Source: Basidiobolus heterosporus B8920
Lineage: Eukaryota > Basidiobolomycota > Basidiobolomycetes > Basidiobolales > Basidiobolaceae
Direction: 5' to 3'
DNA: 13,355 bases
Assembly: GCA_000697455.1 (NCBI GenBank)
Contig: JNET01027817.1
Coordinates: forward strand, 1-13,355
The first letter of the stretch is position 1, and the number at the start of each line of letters is the position of its first letter. Of this stretch, positions 9,474 to 13,355 are shown piece after piece. Position numbers and translations under genes: made by a program. Under the pieces are notes generated by a model. That model searched no databases. It was not told the origin of the DNA and saw only the letters and a list, made by a program, of their open reading frames with translations.

Positions 9474-9645
9474 GTAGCACTACATGGCATGCTGTGGCAT
9501 TATCCAGGACAAAACAAGGAGCAAGTCTAGTATGTAAATATTCCTTAGCAGCATCAGGCACTTGAGTTTGATAGTCAGTCAGTTTCTGCACTACCATTTA
9601 GCTAGTGGCACTATCAGGCCAAAAAAGGCAGCAAGCTTAGTATCT
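9474..9645. repeat. 111-bp direct repeat (three satellite units)
   Basis: The segment 9474-9535 recurs at 9585-9645. Both copies hold GCACTAC, GTGGCA, a TATC-CAGG block, an A-rich run, and GCAAG followed by TAGTAT. The offset is 111 bp with a one-base indel, exactly three times 37. A plus-strand frame across the second copy (9562-9840) has no ATG start and is not supported as a gene. Confidence 0.6.
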
Positions 9646-11450
9646 CAAGTGAGAAAAATCGCTCAAATCTCTGATAGATATGGTGCACAGAACTTCTCTA
9701 AGTTTAGTATATTTAATCCAAAAGTAGACTTTTATCATTTCACTAATGGTACAGCATTTTATACCATTGATGCCAGGGATTACTCTGGTCTGACCCCCTT
9801 ACCTCAGGCTAGTATCTTCAAATTCAGGCTACTCTCTTAATTGTCGTGGTTTCTTTGGTTTATAACACTTTTTTTCTTTCAGTTTTTTCTATAAGGTACT
9901 TTACTTATGTTGAATATGACATTTTGTCAACACTTTTACTCCTAATAATGAAAAGTGCAGTATTGAATGCAACTTTATCTAGTTTATAAAGTACTTTTTC
10001 TTAATTCAGAAACTCCCAGGCTGGCTAATAGCTGGTCAATTAATGATTGCCTTGCTTTAAAGGACTTTTCTGCTAGTCTGCAATAGGCTTACTAAAAGTA
10101 CTTTGCCTGGTACTACAAGTGTACTATTGCAGAGACACTTTCCCTGGATTTCATATACATCATCTCTTCAGTACTTTTTCTTAGACCATTAATGCTCAAA
10201 CTCTAAAGTACCTTTGCTGTCATCAGCATAACCACAATAACCTAGCAACTATATGCTGGGGGCTATTATTTTTTCTCAGGAGCTTTCTAAGTACAATGTA
10301 TATCTCTGTTATAAAGTGCTCAGGTTCCAAGACATAATGTGTAAGATTAGTGTTAATTCTGAAGTAAGGTACTTGTACTCAAATTGATATTTGCTTTACC
10401 AGCAGGATATCAATTTACAATAGCAATATTGTTGTTAAAGGTTATTTTTGTTATGCAATGATACATATGCTCCAAAGTAAAATCCTCATTACAGATATAT
10501 CTTGTGTTGAACATTCAGTACATGGTATTGTGATAACTTGGAGTACTTTCTGCATATAGGAGATACATTAATTACCATTTGATACAAAATAAGTTAGAAA
10601 CACTTTGGTGCAATCTCATATGTTACTTCAAATGTTGTTTGGCTAAGCTTTTAGTAAGACTAGAAGTATCCTTGATGCAATGTATCTTACTCATGGCCGG
10701 GATGTCAGCTTTACTACATTGCATTTAAGCTTTGTTATAAATTACATACTCAACATCTATGTATTTTGTGAGACACAGAGCTATTTCAGTGAGGCAGCAT
10801 GTGCATATAATATGAAAGCTGACTGTGCTGTTAGGAACCTTTTACAATATCAGCAAGATTCAAATAGAAAGGTAGTATGCCATGTATAGATATAATATCT
10901 ACTAGGAAGTACTTTACTATGATTAAGTTCCTCCTGTACGTGCTATTCCCTTAAAAATAATATTATAATGCTTTATTATAAATCTCATTAAGTTGGAATT
11001 CAAGATCTATTGTGAGTCTCACTCCTTATATCAGTTACATCTATATCACAGTGAATTTAACAAGAATGATACAAGCATTATTATGAGGTACATTCCTGAC
11101 ATTGGTTAGGTTCTAATGGAAACTACTTTACCTTGAAGGAATAGTTACTTTGTTAGGAATTACTGCTCAAGATACTGGTTTAACTCCTGTTAACAGGTAC
11201 TTGACCTGTTATAAATAGGAGCTATGTTACCAAGTACTTTTGCTAATATTAGTAAAAATCCTGCCAATAAGTACTTCATCTATTCAGAATATTTACTCTG
11301 TAACAAAGTACATTCTGAACACAAGTTTCATTACTTCAGAAATGTTCTTTACATTTTATCAGTATTTTAGTGGTGGTAAAGTACTATTGGCAGTTTTTCG
11401 AATATTAGTCTAAAGACTGCTGAAAAGTGCCTTGTCTTGTATGATTACAA

Positions 11451-11561
11451 ATTGATTGCAAAGCAATTTATCTTATATAGGTATAAGATTAATCGCAAAG
11501 GACATAATCTTGTGCAAATACAAAATTGATTGTCAATTATTTATCCAGCAATGAATTATAT
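11451..11561. repeat. Three in-phase 37-bp units lacking the GTAC box
   Basis: ATTGATTGCAAAG at 11451, ATTAATCGCAAAG at 11488 and ATTGATTGTCAA at 11525 are each 37 bp apart. They show that the satellite period continues through a stretch where the GTAC box is absent, between the boxes at 11427 and 11682. Confidence 0.7.
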
Positions 11562-12780
11562 TCTGGCTATTAAGTAATTAAGCTTTTGAAAATATTAACT
11601 AATTATGAAGTAGACTTTCTGATATGTGCTTGAGTGCCAATCAACAGCACATACCTTCAGTGAACATAAATCTGTTGTAAAGTAGCTTTCCTGAGACTTG
11701 TTAGATGACTGCTATACAGTACATTACCTTTGGCCAAGTGAAGTATTCTCTAAAGTGCCTATCCTGCTTAGAGTAATAATGCTGCTGGAGGTACTATGCC
11801 CTGTATACTTAAGAGTTTTGTTGTGGGAACCTTTTATGATGTTTGTAAGATTCTGACTGAAAAATATTTTGCCTAGTGTTATCATGAGCTCTGCAGTAAT
11901 TTGCATCTTTGGATATTGGTTAGATTTTTTTTCTGTGTGCTTTACCTTCAGTAGCTATTAGATACAATATGAAGTACTGTTGCTGACATTAGCCAGATTG
12001 CAACTGAAAAGTACCCAATATTGCCATAGATAAGCACTGCTGTGAAGTACTGTTTCTGTTGTTAGTTAAACTCTTATTGCTGGAGACTTTACCTTGGTTA
12101 AATACTACATCAATTGGGGCATACCTTTTCAAGAGTTGATTGAATAATTTATAAGAGTAGCTACACTTTTGCAAGCATAAGATCTGCTGTGAGGAACATT
12201 CTGGAGAGCAGTAGTTAATCTTGTACAAATGAAAGTGCTTTATGTAGTACTTTCACAATGGCAACTGAATCTTAGCCAAAAAGTACTTTGCCATGGAAAA
12301 TCAGAGATCTGTTGCCAAGTGAATCTCTTGATTGTAGTCAAACTCTTTCCAAGTTGCATTTTGTCTCATACAAGTATTTGATTTGTTGGGAAGGGCTTTG
12401 CCTCAGATTAATTGGATTATAGGTGAAAGGTACCTTACCTCTTGCAGGTACAAACTAAGCTACTGAGTTCTTTCCTAGATTCAAGTCAGATGGTTACTGA
12501 TATGTACTTCATCTTAAATGCATATAAGGCTTGATGTCAAGTACATCTCCTGGCATCAGTTACATTCTTACTGAAAGGACTTTGCTGTGAGAAATATGAG
12601 CTCCTTTGTTAGGCACCTTTTCTAATTTACATTGTATTTTACCCAGATGTTATCTGCAAGATTCAAGCTGAAAGGTACTTCACATTATATGAGTGTATGA
12701 GGCTTTGAGAGACACTTGTTGTGGTGTAAATTAGATTTTTGCCAAGATGTTGTTGAAATTAAGTTAGTTTAGCACCTAAG

Positions 12781-12882
12781 TATTCATATAATTAGGTATA
12801 TAACTTATATTTTGTATTTATGAGATATTTGTCAAAGTTGAAATGCGTAACATCAATTTGGATTAATTACAAGATTATGAAA
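12781..12882. other. AT-rich spacer between satellite and retrotransposon
   Basis: No repeat box in phase, gene or RNA is visible here. The bases just before 12883 are the insertion site of the copia element. The target-site duplication cannot be checked because the 3' end of the element lies outside the window. Confidence 0.5.
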
Positions 12883-13102
12883 TGTTGGATTTATGAAAAA
12901 TCTTAAACATGTCCAAATGAGCTGAAACTTCTACAGTATGTTCTTAGAACCCTCTAGAATAGTACATAATAGTTTCTTTATTTAGTTCTAACAAAAGGTA
13001 TAAATACCTTTCTTTATTACAATAAAACATTAAGTGAAAGTACAACAACTTCTTCTTAATATCCAAAGTCACTTCCAATATCACTATTTTCACTCTGCAA
13101 CA
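12883..13102 (+). repeat. 5' LTR of copia element
   Basis: The LTR begins TGTTGGATTTATG and ends CTGCAACA, giving the perfect 5-bp terminal inversion TGTTG/CAACA and the canonical TG...CA ends. The right edge is fixed by the primer-binding site. At 220 bp it is of usual length for the superfamily. Confidence 0.88.
12999..13026 (+). promoter_or_regulatory. LTR promoter TATA box and polyadenylation signal
   Basis: TATAAATA lies at 12999-13006, centred in the short palindrome AAGGTATAAATACCTT. AATAAA follows at 13021-13026. Transcription would start roughly 25-30 bases after the TATA box, so the AATAAA falls near the U3/R border; in the 3' LTR it would direct 3' end formation. Confidence 0.7.
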
Positions 13103-13117
13103 GGTTATGAGCCCTGC
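13103..13117 (+). other. Primer-binding site for an internal initiator tRNA-Met fragment
   Basis: GGTTATGAGCCCTGC follows the LTR without a gap. Its complement, GCAGGGCTCATAACC, matches the anticodon stem-loop of the yeast initiator tRNA-Met as I recall it, not the tRNA 3' end. Drosophila copia is known to prime with such a half-tRNA, and its site reads GGTTATGGGCCC. Confidence 0.85.
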
Positions 13118-13133
13118 TGCTGTCCTCTAAAGA

Positions 13134-13355
13134 ATGTCAAGTATCAGTTCTACCAGTACAATTGCCAGTGTTGCAAAGTTTGCTAAAGAAGACTATTTCT
13201 TGTGGAAATATACGATGCAAATGATGCTTGAAGAAAGAGAACTTTGGGATATTGTCTCAGGTGAAGAAGTAATGCCAAAGGAGTCCCCTGAAGCTATAGC
13301 AAGGTTTAAGAAGAGAGAAAGGCAAGCAATTGCTATTATCTGTTTGAATTTAACT
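13134..13355 (+). CDS. Copia gag polyprotein, N-terminal 74 residues (partial)
   Basis: The frame opens at the ATG at 13134, 17 bases after the primer-binding site, and stays open to the window edge. Residues ~15-70 have the pattern of copia-type Gag N-termini (DUF4219/UBN2-like). An S/T-rich start leads to KFAKEDYFLWKYTMQMML, in which the W-K/R-x-x-M core is typical. LWDIVSGEE comes next, then a charged linker with the aliphatic RERQAIAIICLNL segment that pairs with the next helix of the capsid fold. In the family, Gag forms the virus-like particle and is followed in the same frame by protease, integrase and reverse transcriptase, which would lie beyond the window. Confidence 0.88.
   Translation, partial: MSSISSTSTIASVAKFAKEDYFLWKYTMQMMLEERELWDIVSGEEVMPKESPEAIARFKKRERQAIAIICLNLT

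Larger units (their letters stand above)
4790..12780. repeat. ~8-kb degenerate satellite, 36-37-bp unit with palindromic GTAC box
   Basis: The sequence is filled with boxes close to AAAGTACTTT, usually followed by NCCTG and an AT-rich spacer holding ATTAG or ATTAC. Spacing is the key evidence. GTAC falls at 11197, 11234, 11271 and 11308 (37 bp each); at 11719, GTGC 11755 and GTAC 11791; and at 11974, 12011 and 12047. At the left end GTAC at 5015, 5089, 5161 and 5235 is spaced by 72-74 bp, with decayed boxes (GTAT 5052, GTCC 5198) halfway between. Individual units have drifted heavily, so the array is old, and the short ORFs within it are chance or lack an ATG. The edges are soft; roughly 200 units would fit. 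No gene, tRNA or rRNA is seen inside. Confidence 0.85.
12883..13355 (+). mobile_element. Ty1/copia LTR retrotransposon, 5' end, cut by the window edge
   Basis: In order: a 220-bp 5' LTR (12883-13102), a primer-binding site directly abutting it, a short leader, and a gag start open to the window end. The arrangement and the TGTTGGA...CAACA termini match the Drosophila copia type. The visible part looks whole. Its age cannot be estimated from one LTR, but the undisturbed reading frame contrasts with the surrounding decay and suggests that it is younger than the satellite. Confidence 0.9.

Noticed and set aside
10680-12228. Short frames of 60-79 codons in the right part of the array
   Set aside because: They span tandem units, some without ATG, and show no motif; chance open frames are expected at this size.
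4790-12780. CRISPR-like reading of the regularly spaced boxes
   Set aside because: The boxes are short and degenerate, the intervening sequence is itself repeated, and the window is eukaryotic.
1-13355. tRNA or rRNA genes
   Set aside because: No cloverleaf-like A/B-box arrangement or rRNA core sequence was recognised by eye on either strand; the only tRNA-like match is the retrotransposon primer site.

Overview
The window looks like an A+T-rich, gene-poor, repeat-dominated stretch of a eukaryotic genome, most likely a fungus. There are no bacterial operons or Shine-Dalgarno sites, and many of the longer open frames lack an ATG. The clearest identity clues are two mobile elements: a PIF/Harbinger-type DDE transposase relic and the 5' end of a Ty1/copia LTR retrotransposon. 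The primer-binding site of the copia element matches the anticodon arm of a fungal-type initiator tRNA-Met. The fungal assignment rests mainly on that one site, so it is moderate; a more precise lineage (for example a repeat-rich, low-GC fungus) would be guesswork.

Layout. (1) Positions 1-560 hold a decayed minus-strand copy of the 5' end of a gene, with its promoter. A 15-bp tandem repeat lies inside it. (2) Positions 668-767 are four exact-period 25-bp units with a GTACTTGT core. (3) Positions 1181-2128 (minus) are the only convincing host protein gene: 315 residues, an N-terminal coiled coil, a basic patch and no family I recognise. Its promoter and first ~20 codons are clearly related to the decayed copy at 374-553, so the two are tandem paralogues in the same orientation. 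(4) Positions 2266-4786 hold an imperfect inverted repeat (2875-3336), a small hairpin (3746-3816) and, on the minus strand, a transposase pseudogene at 4043-4672. A perfect 15-bp inverted repeat (3105-3119 / 4772-4786) surrounds the transposase and may mark the element's ends.

(5) From about 4790 to 12780 the DNA is one ~8-kb degenerate satellite. Its unit is 36-37 bp and carries a palindromic AAAGTACTTT box. The phase survives across the array even where the box has decayed, and higher-order repeats appear at 2, 3 and 6 units (74, 111 and ~222 bp). No gene in it is supported. (6) Positions 12883-13355 are the 5' LTR (220 bp), primer-binding site and first 74 gag codons of a copia element that runs off the window.

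The genes do not form a pathway. The region reads as a heterochromatin-like block in which a small orphan gene family, a dead DNA transposon, a long satellite and a comparatively fresh-looking retrotransposon sit side by side.
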